Below, piece by piece: positions 24,814 through 34,722 of a stretch of DNA of 63,946 nucleotides (positions within the stretch are counted from its first letter, which is position 1; each line of letters begins with the position of its first letter). Below the pieces are notes generated by a model. It was given only the letters and a program-made list of their open reading frames with translations, searched no databases and was not told the origin of the DNA. Position numbers and translations under genes: made by a program. Origin of the DNA: Damh-18 sp964390945 (GTDB taxonomy: Bacteria > Patescibacteriota > Minisyncoccia > Phycocordibacterales > UBA918); the NCBI GenBank assembly GCA_964390945.1, contig CAYMIV010000004.1, forward strand, positions 1-63,946, written 5' to 3'.

Positions 24814-25916
24814 TCACATTGAGCATCGGGCGAAATATCCTCAAGAAGGGAAGCAGAGAGCGCGCCCGTATGCACCTGTATGCGACACATCTCGACGCGC
24901 TCCACATCGTCATACTCTCTCGAAAGGAGCATGGGTTTTCCGGCGAGCGACACGAGGAAAATCTGCACCTCTATCCGACCAATTCGCGCTCGCGAGTGGG
25001 AATGCTTTTTGATGCATACCGTATCGGGAAGAACATACGAGCGAATATGCGAGGCACAGAGAATTGTGTTGTGTCTGCGCAAGACCCGTTCGCACTTGGT
25101 CTTATTTCGTATCTCTTGTGCTTAGTCACTCATGCGCAATTTCACGTACAAGTACACGGTGATTATTTTTCACCGCACTGGGGCACAAACCCAATGCTTC
25201 GCGGTTTTTGGCGTATCGTTGCCCGATTTCTTTTTACCCGTGCAATCCGAATTCGTGTTGTTTCCGAACGCATAAAAAATTCTCTCATTAATAAAGGGAT
25301 TCACAAGTCGCGTATCACCGTGTTGCCGATACGACCTGAATTAGAATCTTTCTTGAAATCTCCTCGCTTTGAACGGGGGGGCAACGTCCTGACGTTTTTA
25401 GCAATGAGCAGATTCTCTTCTGAAAAGAACATACCGCTCATCGTTGACGCATTTTCTGTCCTTCATAATGAGTATCCCAACATTCGTCTGCGTCTTGTCG
25501 GTGATGGTCCAGAAAAGGCGTATGTCGAGAAATACATTCAGAACGGCGGAGCGGCAGAGGCGGTCACCATTCTTCCCTGGACTGAAGATGCTGTCGGGGA
25601 AATGCAAAAAGCTGATATTTTCCTTCTCGCCTCAAGGCACGAAGCGTACGGACTCACACTCGTGGAAGCGATGGCATCGGGTCTTCCGATAATAACAACC
25701 GATGTCGGCTGTGTGGGAGAACTCGTGAAGAATGGCGTTCATGGCATTGTCACTCGCGTGAATGATAGAAACGCATATGTTTTGGCTATGAAACGCATGG
25801 TAACTCATGAAGATTTTCGCAGTGCGTGCGGCAGGGCGGGAAGAGAGACTGCGGAGATTGTGGCGCGCACGAGCGCTCACGAATATGCGAAGGCGTGGGT
25901 AGCATCACTTTCTTGA
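24804..25916 (+). CDS. GT4-family glycosyltransferase
   Basis: 370 residues. C-terminal donor half with MSRFSSEKN and HEAYGLTLVEAMASG (E-x7-E), VGDGPEK upstream. The N-terminal half is Arg-rich. Translationally coupled to the gene before it. Confidence 0.9.
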   Translation: MHIITLSIGRNILKKGSRERARMHLYATHLDALHIVILSRKEHGFSGERHEENLHLYPTNSRSRVGMLFDAYRIGKNIRANMRGTENCVVSAQDPFALGLISYLLCLVTHAQFHVQVHGDYFSPHWGTNPMLRGFWRIVARFLFTRAIRIRVVSERIKNSLINKGIHKSRITVLPIRPELESFLKSPRFERGGNVLTFLAMSRFSSEKNIPLIVDAFSVLHNEYPNIRLRLVGDGPEKAYVEKYIQNGGAAEAVTILPWTEDAVGEMQKADIFLLASRHEAYGLTLVEAMASGLPIITTDVGCVGELVKNGVHGIVTRVNDRNAYVLAMKRMVTHEDFRSACGRAGRETAEIVARTSAHEYAKAWVASLS

Positions 25917-25929
25917 CGTTGAGGCGGGC

Positions 25930-25935
25930 TATAAT
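25930..25935 (+). promoter_or_regulatory. leaderless -10 box
   Basis: TATAAT ends 6 nt before the ATG at 25942. It marks a new transcript inside the glycosyltransferase run. Confidence 0.65.
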
Positions 25936-25941
25936 AGAGAA

Positions 25942-27366
25942 ATGGGAAGTGTACCTCGCATTGGTGACGAATTTCCACCTGACTCCGCCGATAGCGCGGT
26001 GGACGTGCTTAATTCAGCACTCCATGAACGACCGGCATATCAAGTCAGGAAACTCCAGAAATTGAAGCAACATGAAGCAGTTTTGCCAGAGGCGTCGGAG
26101 GTTTCCAAGCTCGCCGAACAACCCACCACTGAAGAGCGCGAAGTGCAAGTTGAAGTTCATCAAGCCCTTACAAGCGAACCGCTCATCGAACACTCTTCAA
26201 ACAGAAGTAGACTTCGACTTCTCATACTCACACGTGACCTCTCAATACTCAAAACACAAGATATCGCACAGCGTCGGCTTCTTGAACTCGCGGGGCGATT
26301 TGATGAGGTTCATGTCATTCTGCTTTCGGGTCGGGGCGAGGGTTCCCGCATCACGGTTCGTCTCGGGCATAATATTTGGATATACCCGACCTATTCTCGG
26401 TACTGGTGGCAGTGCGGTATCGATGCATATCGAATCGCAAGAGAACAACTGGCGTTTGCCCAAGGATTTCGAGCCGACATTATTATTGCAGAAGATCCAT
26501 TTGAGAGCGGCGTGGTTGCTTGTCTCGTTGCCGAGAAGTACGGTCGCCCTGTCCAGATACATGTTCTTGAAGACATCTACGATCCTGGATTCACACTTCT
26601 CGACGAACACAATGGATTGCGCCTCTTTCTCGCGATGTATACATTTTGGAACGCAGATTCTGTTCGCACGATTTCCGGATCACTTCAAGAGAAAATCATG
26701 AAACGATATCCGAGCCTTGCACAAGTTACCGAGCCAATTCCGCTCTACTACAATCTCTCCGCATGGCGAGATTTTATTCCAGTATTTGACCTCCATGTGC
26801 GGTATCCGCAGTTCAAGTTCATCATGCTTCATTTTTCACGCATGACCGCACTCTCTCATACCGACAAGGTCATCGCCGGCGTAGCGGAAGCACTCAAACA
26901 ATATCCGCTCATAGGACTCGTTGTGGTCGGAACCGGGCCATTCCGCCAAGTTTATGAGAAACAGGTAATCGCGCTCGGGCTTCAAAATCAAATTCTCTTT
27001 GAACCGATGCCGCACGCTTTGACATCTCACATGAAAACAGCAGACGTACTCATCCATGTTTCAGAAGACCGTGATGAAGAAGACCTCATTCTTCAGGCTG
27101 CAGCAACAAAACTTCCCCTCATTGCCGGAGCGCGAAGCATCGCGGGCGAACTTTTCTTGGACGGCGATTCGGCATATATTTGTACGGAAACCGATACGGG
27201 GTGTCTTAAAAGCAAAGTAATGCTCTGTCTCCATGACAGTGGACGGCTTGAACACATGTCCCTCATGGCGCAGCAGACCGTATTCGAGCGAATTGAGCAG
27301 GATTTCGGGGTTTATGTTGAGGCGTTTCAAAAAAGCATAGAACGAGGTCTCGTTTCGGTGAGTTAA
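25942..27366 (+). CDS. GT4-like glycosyltransferase with N-terminal extension
   Basis: 474 residues. Residues 1-85 are a hydrophilic Glu/Gln/Pro-rich extension, probably disordered. A GT-B pair of domains follows: LLILTRDLSI opens the first; VVVGTGPF and SEDRDEEDLILQAAA (a variant of the E-x7-E region) lie in the second. The variant motif means catalysis should be checked. Starts 6 nt after a -10 box. Confidence 0.75.
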   Translation: MGSVPRIGDEFPPDSADSAVDVLNSALHERPAYQVRKLQKLKQHEAVLPEASEVSKLAEQPTTEEREVQVEVHQALTSEPLIEHSSNRSRLRLLILTRDLSILKTQDIAQRRLLELAGRFDEVHVILLSGRGEGSRITVRLGHNIWIYPTYSRYWWQCGIDAYRIAREQLAFAQGFRADIIIAEDPFESGVVACLVAEKYGRPVQIHVLEDIYDPGFTLLDEHNGLRLFLAMYTFWNADSVRTISGSLQEKIMKRYPSLAQVTEPIPLYYNLSAWRDFIPVFDLHVRYPQFKFIMLHFSRMTALSHTDKVIAGVAEALKQYPLIGLVVVGTGPFRQVYEKQVIALGLQNQILFEPMPHALTSHMKTADVLIHVSEDRDEEDLILQAAATKLPLIAGARSIAGELFLDGDSAYICTETDTGCLKSKVMLCLHDSGRLEHMSLMAQQTVFERIEQDFGVYVEAFQKSIERGLVSVS

Positions 27367-27373
27367 AGTGTGC

Positions 27374-28390
27374 ATGAGACTTTTGATTACCACGCAGGCG
27401 ATTGATAGAAATGATCCCATCATGGGTTTTTTTCACAATTGGGTCGCCGAACTGGCGCGGCATTTTGAACACATTCATGTTATCTGTCTTAAGGAAGGTG
27501 AACATGACCTCCCTCCAAACGTGCAGGTACATTCTCTCGGGAAGGAACACGGAGAAAATCGTTTGAAGTACCTCCGTTTGTTTTTTTTATACGCATGGAC
27601 GTTGCGGCATGAGTATGATGTCGTCTTTTCACACATGAATCCTCACTACATCGTATCCGCGGGGTGGTTGTGGACGGTGCTTGGAAAGCGAATGTTTTTT
27701 TGGAGAAACCACGCAAAGATGAATGTGCTGACACGCATCGCGGCGTTTTTTTCTCATCGTGTCTTCTACACGTCGCCTTTTGCATGCACTCGGGTTTTTA
27801 AACATGCGCTGCAGATGCCGGTTGGCATTGACACACGAGTATTCATGCCCGACACGTCGGTGGTGAGAAAAGAACACTCGGTTCTTCTCTTGGGCAGACT
27901 TTCCCCGGTAAAACGACCGGAGATTTTCATGGAAGCGGCAGCATATCTTCAAGCATATGACTTTCATTCCTACGGTGATGATATGACCCCAGCTCGCGCA
28001 TATGCGAGAGAACTCAACAAGAAGGCGGGGGGGAGAGTGACATTCCATCCCGCGATTCCAAACCACGAAACACCGAAGGTATACAGTGCATTCGATGTGT
28101 ACGTGAACCTCACGCCCGACGGGAGCATGGACAAGACCGTGCTTGAGGCGGCGGCATGCGGAGCTCTCGTCCTTGTGGCGAATCGCTCCTATGAAACGTA
28201 TGTGCCGAGCGAATGCATGATTCAGGAATCTTCGCCGCGCGCGCTTTCGGAGGGCATTCGAAAACTCGCAGAAATGCCTGAATCACAAAAATCTGCGTAT
28301 AGAAATCAGCTCCGCGATATGGTAGAACGTGAACATTCGCTCGAAAAACTCTCGGAGAAATTAGTAACAATTTTCAATGATGGAAACTAA
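27374..28390 (+). CDS. GT4-family glycosyltransferase
   Basis: 338 residues from the ATG at 27374; a GTG two codons upstream is equally possible. The C-terminal half has LLGRLSPVKRPE and MDKTVLEAAACG, where Asp replaces the first Glu of the E-x7-E motif. Eight nt after the preceding stop. Confidence 0.85.
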   Translation: MRLLITTQAIDRNDPIMGFFHNWVAELARHFEHIHVICLKEGEHDLPPNVQVHSLGKEHGENRLKYLRLFFLYAWTLRHEYDVVFSHMNPHYIVSAGWLWTVLGKRMFFWRNHAKMNVLTRIAAFFSHRVFYTSPFACTRVFKHALQMPVGIDTRVFMPDTSVVRKEHSVLLLGRLSPVKRPEIFMEAAAYLQAYDFHSYGDDMTPARAYARELNKKAGGRVTFHPAIPNHETPKVYSAFDVYVNLTPDGSMDKTVLEAAACGALVLVANRSYETYVPSECMIQESSPRALSEGIRKLAEMPESQKSAYRNQLRDMVEREHSLEKLSEKLVTIFNDGN

Positions 28391-28466
28391 CACCCCAATT
28401 CACTTCACCGGACTTAATAATTGAGTCACACAGTTACATACACTATGAATTTCAAATTTGATTATC

Positions 28467-29303
28467 ATGATTAATTTTATTGGGGTCGGCGCTCAAAAAA
28501 GCGGTACATCGTGGGTATATGCGTGTCTCTATGAACATCCCGAAATCTGCGCACCGATAAAGGAAATCCATTTTTTCAGCAGACCACGTTTCAGCGAAGG
28601 CAAAGAATGGTATGAGCAACATTTTCGGAACTGCGACCCGGGGAAGATTCGGGGGGAGTTCTCGACCTCATACCTCTACGCGAAAGAGGCATCGAATCGC
28701 ATCCATGACTATTATCCTGGGGTGAAAGTCATTGCAATTTTAAGAAATCCCATTGAGCGCGCATATTCACAATATAGAAATGCCATTAAGGCGGGCGAGA
28801 TCACCGAGGCGTTGTCGTTTGAGGAGTACGCCGACCGCGAACCAAGTGTCCGCGAGCAGGGGCTTTACGCGGAACAACTTGACCGGTACCTCGCGCTCTT
28901 CCCAAGGGAGCAACTGCTTATCTGCATATACGAAGACATAAAAAAGGATTCGGTTGGGTTTATGAAGCGCATCTATCAATTTCTCGGAGTTGATGACTCG
29001 TTTGTTTCAAGCATGGTCCACGATGAAATCAACGTTGCGCGTACGCCGAAATTCATCGGTCCCGAACGCGTGATGCATCACGCGGCTGAATTTCTTCGCC
29101 GACACGGTCTTGATCGCTTAGTACATGTGATACGGAAGGCGGGAATTCCCGACATGCTCCGTTCTTTCAATACAAAAACTGAAAATGGGAAACAGGAAAA
29201 ACCTCCGTATAATCGTGATGAGCTTGCTCTGTATTTTGTTGACGATGTTGTCGCACTCTCTCGAATCGTCGGGCGCGATATGCGCGGGGAATGGAATATA
29301 TGA
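28467..29303 (+). CDS. sulfotransferase
   Basis: 278 residues. The PAPS 5'-phosphosulfate loop GAQKSGTSW (about 8-16) and the 3'-phosphate motif ILRNPIERAYSQYR (about 91-104) are both present, as in carbohydrate sulfotransferases (PF00685/PF13469). It would move sulfate from PAPS to a sugar hydroxyl. No PAPS-synthesis genes are in the window. A TTG three codons upstream is a possible alternative start. The gene overlaps the following deacetylase by 13 nt. Confidence 0.9.
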   Translation: MINFIGVGAQKSGTSWVYACLYEHPEICAPIKEIHFFSRPRFSEGKEWYEQHFRNCDPGKIRGEFSTSYLYAKEASNRIHDYYPGVKVIAILRNPIERAYSQYRNAIKAGEITEALSFEEYADREPSVREQGLYAEQLDRYLALFPREQLLICIYEDIKKDSVGFMKRIYQFLGVDDSFVSSMVHDEINVARTPKFIGPERVMHHAAEFLRRHGLDRLVHVIRKAGIPDMLRSFNTKTENGKQEKPPYNRDELALYFVDDVVALSRIVGRDMRGEWNI

Positions 29304-30130
29304 ATCAAACGCACAAACACAGCCTCCACACACTCCGTGATGTCATCATCTTTTTCTTCTCGATAACCGGCATTGCGCATGTCTATCGAGCACTGCTGGG
29401 CAGGAAGGGACCGCTTGTCCGCGTCGTGGTCTTCCACGATGTGCCAGACGCCGTGTGGTTTGAGTCGATGATTCGTACGCTTACCGCAAATTATTGTATT
29501 GTGTCGCCTGATAATTTTAGAGCGGGTCATTTTCACGACGGCTGCACCAATGTGCTCGTTACGTTCGACGATGGATATGATACGTGGCTCTCGATTGCGG
29601 CGCCTCTTTTAAAAAAATACCGCGTACAGGCACTTTTTTTCATTAACTCGGGACTTCTCGATGTTGCAACAGATGATGGGGCAACAAACGCCTACATGCG
29701 CTCCCAGCTCTCCGTATCACCGAAAAAGCCGTTAACGTGGGAAGGGCTCGCCAAGCTCGCGGGCGAGGGGCACGCAATCGGCGGTCATACTCGCATGCAT
29801 GAAAATCTATCCGAACTCGACGACCACATGCTCGATGCAGAAATTGCATATGATAAGGATCAGCTCGAAGCACATCTTGGGAAACCAATCACTGACTTTG
29901 CGTATCCTTTTGGAACTGTGGTACACATATCCGAATCCGGTATCGACGCGGCAAAACGGGCAGGGTACGCTCGCGCATACACGGCAATAAGCCGTTTCGT
30001 GCCGGCGGGTGAAACTTTCCGCATTCCCCGAATGTGCATAGAAACAGGTCTTTCGCCCCGCTCGCTCAAGCGCTGGGTGGACGGTGCGTATGACCTACTC
30101 GATATGCTTAAAGACCTATGTGTGCGATAA
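29291..30130 (+). CDS. polysaccharide deacetylase (NodB domain)
   Basis: 279 residues. VTFDDGYD (about 93-100) and GGHTRMH (about 163) give the Asp and two His metal ligands of the canonical NodB domain, and DFAYPFG is motif 3. An N-terminal hydrophobic helix (about 16-36) may anchor it in the membrane, unlike the copies at 17945 and 21585. A second Met at 29300 is a possible start. Overlaps asnB-like gene by 13 nt. Confidence 0.9.
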   Translation: MEYMNQTHKHSLHTLRDVIIFFFSITGIAHVYRALLGRKGPLVRVVVFHDVPDAVWFESMIRTLTANYCIVSPDNFRAGHFHDGCTNVLVTFDDGYDTWLSIAAPLLKKYRVQALFFINSGLLDVATDDGATNAYMRSQLSVSPKKPLTWEGLAKLAGEGHAIGGHTRMHENLSELDDHMLDAEIAYDKDQLEAHLGKPITDFAYPFGTVVHISESGIDAAKRAGYARAYTAISRFVPAGETFRIPRMCIETGLSPRSLKRWVDGAYDLLDMLKDLCVR

Positions 30131-31950
30131 ACGGCATCACGACAGAGGACGTTCTCCTCGTTGAGCGAATGAACGCGAAAACCGCCCACCGCGGACCCGA
30201 TGGCACTCGTGTTTGGCGCGGGAGGGGAGTGACGCTTGGTCACAACCGTCTCGCCATCATCGATCTCTCCGATGCGGCGCTTCAACCGATGCAGAGCAAC
30301 GACGGTCGATACACCATCGTTTTTAATGGTGAGATATACAACTATCGTGAATTGCGCGCGGAACTCGAAGGTGCGTATGCGTTCAAAACCCAGAGCGACA
30401 CTGAAGTACTGATTGCGGCTTATGCCGCGTGGGGCGAACGCATGTTCTCCCGCCTTCGGGGAATATTTGCGTTCGGTATATGGGATGCACAAGATTCTTC
30501 ACTCATGCTCGCCCGCGACCACATGGGTGTAAAGCCGCTCTACTACCGTGAAGCAGACGGTGCTCTCGCGTTTTCGTCGGAGTTGCCGGCAGTACGGGAG
30601 AGCATGGAAACCGTCCGCCTCGACACTGAAAGTCTTGCCTTCTACCTCTCAATGGAGTATGTGCCGAGCTCGCGAACGCTCGTTTCGGGGATTGAAAAGT
30701 TGCCGCCCGGACACCTGCTCACATTCAAAAATGGCGTGCGGGAAGTACGTTCTTTTTTGGAACCGATTCCGGAGAAAGCACCCGTTTCTCACACAGACAT
30801 CTATACCGCCATTGATGCGGCGGTACATCGACAACTTGTTTCAGATAGACCGGTGGGCGCCTATCTTTCCGGTGGTTTCGATTCTTCCATCGTCGTACAC
30901 CACATGACGAAACACTCACCGCACACACGCACCTACTCGATTAATTTTGAGGCGGTGAAGGGTGAGGAGGGAGACAGTGAAAAATTCAACGCCGATGCTG
31001 AGCTCGCTTTCAAAACCGCAGCGCATTTCAATACGGAACACAAAACCAAGACGGTAACGCTTGAGGAGGTGCGCAGAGCCATACCGATTGCCGCCGCCTC
31101 GGTGAGCGAACCAATTGCAAATTCAACCGCCATTACCCAGTACCTCTTGAGCGACTTCGTGCGTAAGGATGGCGTCATCGTCGTCTTGGGCGGCGACGGC
31201 GGGGACGAACTCTTCGGAGGTTACACACGCCACCGCATCGCAATGGGAGCATACCTCTACCAAAAACTTCCCGCTATTTTGCAACGATTTGCCGCCTCCA
31301 CGAGCCCTCGCGTCGGTAAACTCGGGATGCCGTTCGGCTCGGCACTCCATCGCACGCTCATGGTGAAGAATGAGAAGAAACTCATGCCGTTCCTTCGGGA
31401 GTCACTCAATGCCGACGCACTTACGACGGCGTTTTTCGATCGCGAGTATGCCCGTGAGCCACACCAAGACGTACACCCGCTCGATACCTTTATGCGAGTT
31501 GATCGCCGTACATGGCTTCCCGACGAGTGTTTTCTCCGCTCCGACTATGCATCAATGGCGCACGGCATCGAACTTCGGGTCCCTTTCGTCGACATTGATG
31601 TCGTTGCACTCTCCGATAAAATTTCTGTTTGGAAAAAAACTCTCCCGCATGAAGGGAAGCGCATCATTCGTTCCGTGTACAAGCAGCACCTCCCCCCGCA
31701 CCTTTATGGTCAGCCGAAACGCGGCTGGCTTTCACCTGCCGCCAAGTGGTTTCGCGACCCGGTGGTGAACGCATTCGCAGAGGAGGTTTTTTCATCAGGA
31801 TATTACAGCGGTCTCGATGCGATTTTTGATTGGGAAAAGGTGCGGACTCTTTTGGAGGCACATGTTGAAAAAAAGGGATATTACCTGTATCCTCTCTGGA
31901 ATATTCTGGTTCTCCAGGTGTGGGCACAGAAGCACGGAGTCAAGGCTTAG
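30118..31950 (+). CDS. asnB: AsnB-type glutamine-dependent amidotransferase
   Basis: 610 residues in two domains. Cys2 after the initiator Met is the glutaminase nucleophile; AHRGPDG and FNGEIYNYRELR belong to the class II amidotransferase domain (about 1-210). The synthetase domain has the ATP P-loop YLSGGFDSS (about 248-256) and LGGDGGDELFGGY. Homologues either make asparagine or amidate uronic acids in surface-glycan clusters; the location favours the second, but this is inference. Confidence 0.9.
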   Translation: MCAINGITTEDVLLVERMNAKTAHRGPDGTRVWRGRGVTLGHNRLAIIDLSDAALQPMQSNDGRYTIVFNGEIYNYRELRAELEGAYAFKTQSDTEVLIAAYAAWGERMFSRLRGIFAFGIWDAQDSSLMLARDHMGVKPLYYREADGALAFSSELPAVRESMETVRLDTESLAFYLSMEYVPSSRTLVSGIEKLPPGHLLTFKNGVREVRSFLEPIPEKAPVSHTDIYTAIDAAVHRQLVSDRPVGAYLSGGFDSSIVVHHMTKHSPHTRTYSINFEAVKGEEGDSEKFNADAELAFKTAAHFNTEHKTKTVTLEEVRRAIPIAAASVSEPIANSTAITQYLLSDFVRKDGVIVVLGGDGGDELFGGYTRHRIAMGAYLYQKLPAILQRFAASTSPRVGKLGMPFGSALHRTLMVKNEKKLMPFLRESLNADALTTAFFDREYAREPHQDVHPLDTFMRVDRRTWLPDECFLRSDYASMAHGIELRVPFVDIDVVALSDKISVWKKTLPHEGKRIIRSVYKQHLPPHLYGQPKRGWLSPAAKWFRDPVVNAFAEEVFSSGYYSGLDAIFDWEKVRTLLEAHVEKKGYYLYPLWNILVLQVWAQKHGVKA

Positions 31951-31979
31951 TGCTTCGGCTCGTGATTTAGTTTTGCAAT

Positions 31980-32957
31980 ATGAAAATCGGATTTATTGGA
32001 CAGGGGTTCGTAGGAAAAAACATCGCGAACGACATTGAGGCGCGCGGGTATTCTGTTGTGCGATATTCGCTCGAAGAGGAGTACAGGACGAATCGAGAAC
32101 TGATACGGGAGTGCGACATTGTATTTGTTGCCGTACCAACTCCCACCACCCCCTCCGGATTTGACCACCGTCTCGTTGAAGAAAATCTCTCCCTCGTTAA
32201 AGATGGCGGTATCGTCGTGATTAAATCCACACTCCTTCCCGGCACAACGAAAAAATTACAAGATGCATTCCCGCACCTCGCGGTACTTTTTTCACCGGAA
32301 TTTTTGTGCGAAGCGACTGCGGCATATGATGCAGCGCACCCTATATTCAACATCATCGGTCTCTCGTATGATTCCGCCTCGCATCGCATGAGTGCCGAGC
32401 TCGTTCTGCGCATACTCCCGCGCAGCGACCACAACTTTATTATTCGCGCGCATGCGGCGGAACTTTTCAAATACACGCATAATCTTCAGGGGTATTTTCG
32501 CGTCATGCTCTCGAACATTCTGTATGATGCCGCGGAAGCAATCGGTGCGGACTGGGCTGATATAAAACTTATTATGGATGTCGATCCCATGATGTCGCCA
32601 TACTACAATATGCCGGTGCACAAGGGCGGGCGTGGTGCCGGTGGAAATTGCTTTGTGAAAGACATGGCGGCATTTCGAATGCTCTACGAACAGATTCGAG
32701 ATACCGACAAAAAAGGCATCGCAATCCTGAAGGCGCTCGAAGCAAAAAATTTGGAACTGCTCACCGGAACGGGTAAAAGTCTGGATATCGTTCGCGGAGT
32801 ATACGGCGAACCAAAGAGCTCGGATGACGCGTCGCTCCAGGCGGTTCTCGCCGAACTGAAGAAGCGAGAAATGAAATCGGCGAGCGAATGGAATCACGAG
32901 GACGACACTGATGGCGGTCGAGGTACAAATCCAAATCCCGATGAAAACAGATATTAA
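31980..32957 (+). CDS. UDP-glucose/GDP-mannose dehydrogenase-like, C-terminal domain missing
   Basis: 325 residues; family members are about 430. GFIGQGFVG (NAD site, 4-12), VPTPTTPSGFD, SPEFLCE and the catalytic Cys in GGNCFVKD (about 220-227) are present, so oxidation chemistry may survive. The C-terminal UDP-binding domain is absent: after about residue 300 the chain becomes a polar tail that overlaps the next gene. It may act with another substrate or partner. Confidence 0.8.
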   Translation: MKIGFIGQGFVGKNIANDIEARGYSVVRYSLEEEYRTNRELIRECDIVFVAVPTPTTPSGFDHRLVEENLSLVKDGGIVVIKSTLLPGTTKKLQDAFPHLAVLFSPEFLCEATAAYDAAHPIFNIIGLSYDSASHRMSAELVLRILPRSDHNFIIRAHAAELFKYTHNLQGYFRVMLSNILYDAAEAIGADWADIKLIMDVDPMMSPYYNMPVHKGGRGAGGNCFVKDMAAFRMLYEQIRDTDKKGIAILKALEAKNLELLTGTGKSLDIVRGVYGEPKSSDDASLQAVLAELKKREMKSASEWNHEDDTDGGRGTNPNPDENRY

Positions 32958-34119
32958 TCTGCTCTACGTGGTCAATGCCCATCTCCCGAATGATCGGGCA
33001 AATGGGGTGCAAATAGCACACACGTGTGGAGCCGTGGGGAAGCACGTCCACCTCACTCTCGCGACGCGTATGACCCACGGTGAAACCGCGGATAGTGTGG
33101 AACGGTATGGTATTCAACAGACCTTCATACACAAGAAACTCTTCTGCATTGATGTTCCGGGAATGCCGCTCCGATACGCAGTGCGGAACGCATCATTCTT
33201 TTTCTCGGTAAACGTTTACGCGCTTTGGTTTTTCCTAAAATATTTTTTCTCAGGAAGAAGGGCAGCACTGTACGTGCGCGGGGAAGTCATTCTCGCGCTC
33301 ATCCCCCTCTCGCTCATCGTTCCGGTATTTTTTGAAACTCACCAGATTAGAAACTTTGCATGGTTGTACCGAATTGCCTTACGTCTCTCAAGGGGTGTTG
33401 TTGTCGTGACCGAAAGGCTCAAAGTTAAATTTGTTGAAGAATATGGCATTCCGTCAGAAAAAATTCTTGTGGCGCGAGATGCGGTTGATGCGGGGTCATT
33501 TAGCACCCTTACGTCCGACCCACCGCTCTGGTCTCGTTATCGAATACCGCACGGTAAAAAAGTTGTTCTCTATGCCGGCACACTTGCGCCCGAAAAAGGG
33601 GTAGACACGCTCGCAGAGGCGGCTCTGCTCTTGCCGGATACCGTTCACGTCGTATTTCTTGGCGGTACTGATGCGCAGGTACAATCCTTTCGCTCCCTAT
33701 ACGGGAAGCACCAAAATGTTTCAATAGTCGGACGCGTTCTGCATACCGAAGTGCCGCGACACATCGTTTCCGCCGATGTTTTGGTGCTTCCCGATTCCGC
33801 TGAGTATACCTACAGCAACTTGTACACTTCTCCCATGAAACTCTTCGAATACATGGCGAGCGGCAGACCGATAGTTGCGTCCGACGTGCCTTCGCTCCGC
33901 GAGGTGCTCACCGATGATTCAGCTTTCTTTTTCAAACCCGATTCACCGGAAGCGCTACAAAAAACAATAAACCAGGCACTCGAAAATCCTGAAGATGCCC
34001 TCACTCGTGGTACTCGTGCGAAGGAAATGGTAACTGCATACACCTGGGAAAATCGTGGCTCAAATATTTACCGTCATATAACGAAATTGCTCAAAATGGA
34101 GTACTATAGAACACCATGA
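32941..34119 (+). CDS. GT4-family glycosyltransferase
   Basis: 392 residues from the ATG at 32941, which overlaps the dehydrogenase 3' end by 17 nt. Has LYAGTLAPEKGVD in the donor half and PMKLFEYMASG. Next gene starts in its stop codon (ATGA). Confidence 0.85.
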   Translation: MKTDINLLYVVNAHLPNDRANGVQIAHTCGAVGKHVHLTLATRMTHGETADSVERYGIQQTFIHKKLFCIDVPGMPLRYAVRNASFFFSVNVYALWFFLKYFFSGRRAALYVRGEVILALIPLSLIVPVFFETHQIRNFAWLYRIALRLSRGVVVVTERLKVKFVEEYGIPSEKILVARDAVDAGSFSTLTSDPPLWSRYRIPHGKKVVLYAGTLAPEKGVDTLAEAALLLPDTVHVVFLGGTDAQVQSFRSLYGKHQNVSIVGRVLHTEVPRHIVSADVLVLPDSAEYTYSNLYTSPMKLFEYMASGRPIVASDVPSLREVLTDDSAFFFKPDSPEALQKTINQALENPEDALTRGTRAKEMVTAYTWENRGSNIYRHITKLLKMEYYRTP

Positions 34120-34721
34120 ATGGAACATACGCCGAACAAATCTATACAAGAAATGGAATTGTGAAAGCGAACATTTTCACACACGGAGAGAAGGTGCTCC
34201 ACATCGGTTCCGGCTCCAAACCGCTTCCTGGCGCAAAAACCATTGACATACTCAACCTTCCCGGCGTCGATATCGTTCACAATCTCGACAGCCTCCCGTG
34301 GCCTTTTCAAGATAACGAATTCGATCTCATATACGCGCACAATGTTTTTGAGCACCTCGACGATCAAATCGCGGTTATGGGTGAGATGTGGCGGCTATTA
34401 AAATGCGGAGGGCGACTTGTGATTACCGTGCCGCACTTCCGGTCAGTTGACGCATACACCGATTCCACGCATCGACATTTTTTTACTTCAAAATCACTCG
34501 ACTACTATATACGCGGAAAGAAACTTTCCGGATATCGATACACCGAAAAACAGTTCGCTGAAAAAGGATTTTGGTTTGGTTGGCCGCAGGTGCCAATGAA
34601 TCCGATTCGAAGACTGTTCAAGTGGTTCATTACGCGCTACCCCGGTTTCTATGACTCTCACCTCTCGCTTTTCATTCCAGTCAAAATTGTTGTGTGGGAG
34701 CTCGAAGCAATCAAAGAATGA
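34116..34721 (+). CDS. SAM-dependent methyltransferase (class I)
   Basis: 201 residues. VLHIGSGSKPLPGAKTIDI is motif I; FDLIYAHNVFEHL (about 69-81) is the acceptor-side signature of Methyltransf_11 enzymes. Coupled to GT4 genes on both sides, so likely methylates the growing glycan. Confidence 0.85.
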   Translation: MNGTYAEQIYTRNGIVKANIFTHGEKVLHIGSGSKPLPGAKTIDILNLPGVDIVHNLDSLPWPFQDNEFDLIYAHNVFEHLDDQIAVMGEMWRLLKCGGRLVITVPHFRSVDAYTDSTHRHFFTSKSLDYYIRGKKLSGYRYTEKQFAEKGFWFGWPQVPMNPIRRLFKWFITRYPGFYDSHLSLFIPVKIVVWELEAIKE

Positions 34722-34722
34722 T

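Noticed and set aside
32292..32897. 201-codon minus-strand ORF
   Set aside because: Shadow of the UDP-sugar dehydrogenase-like gene.
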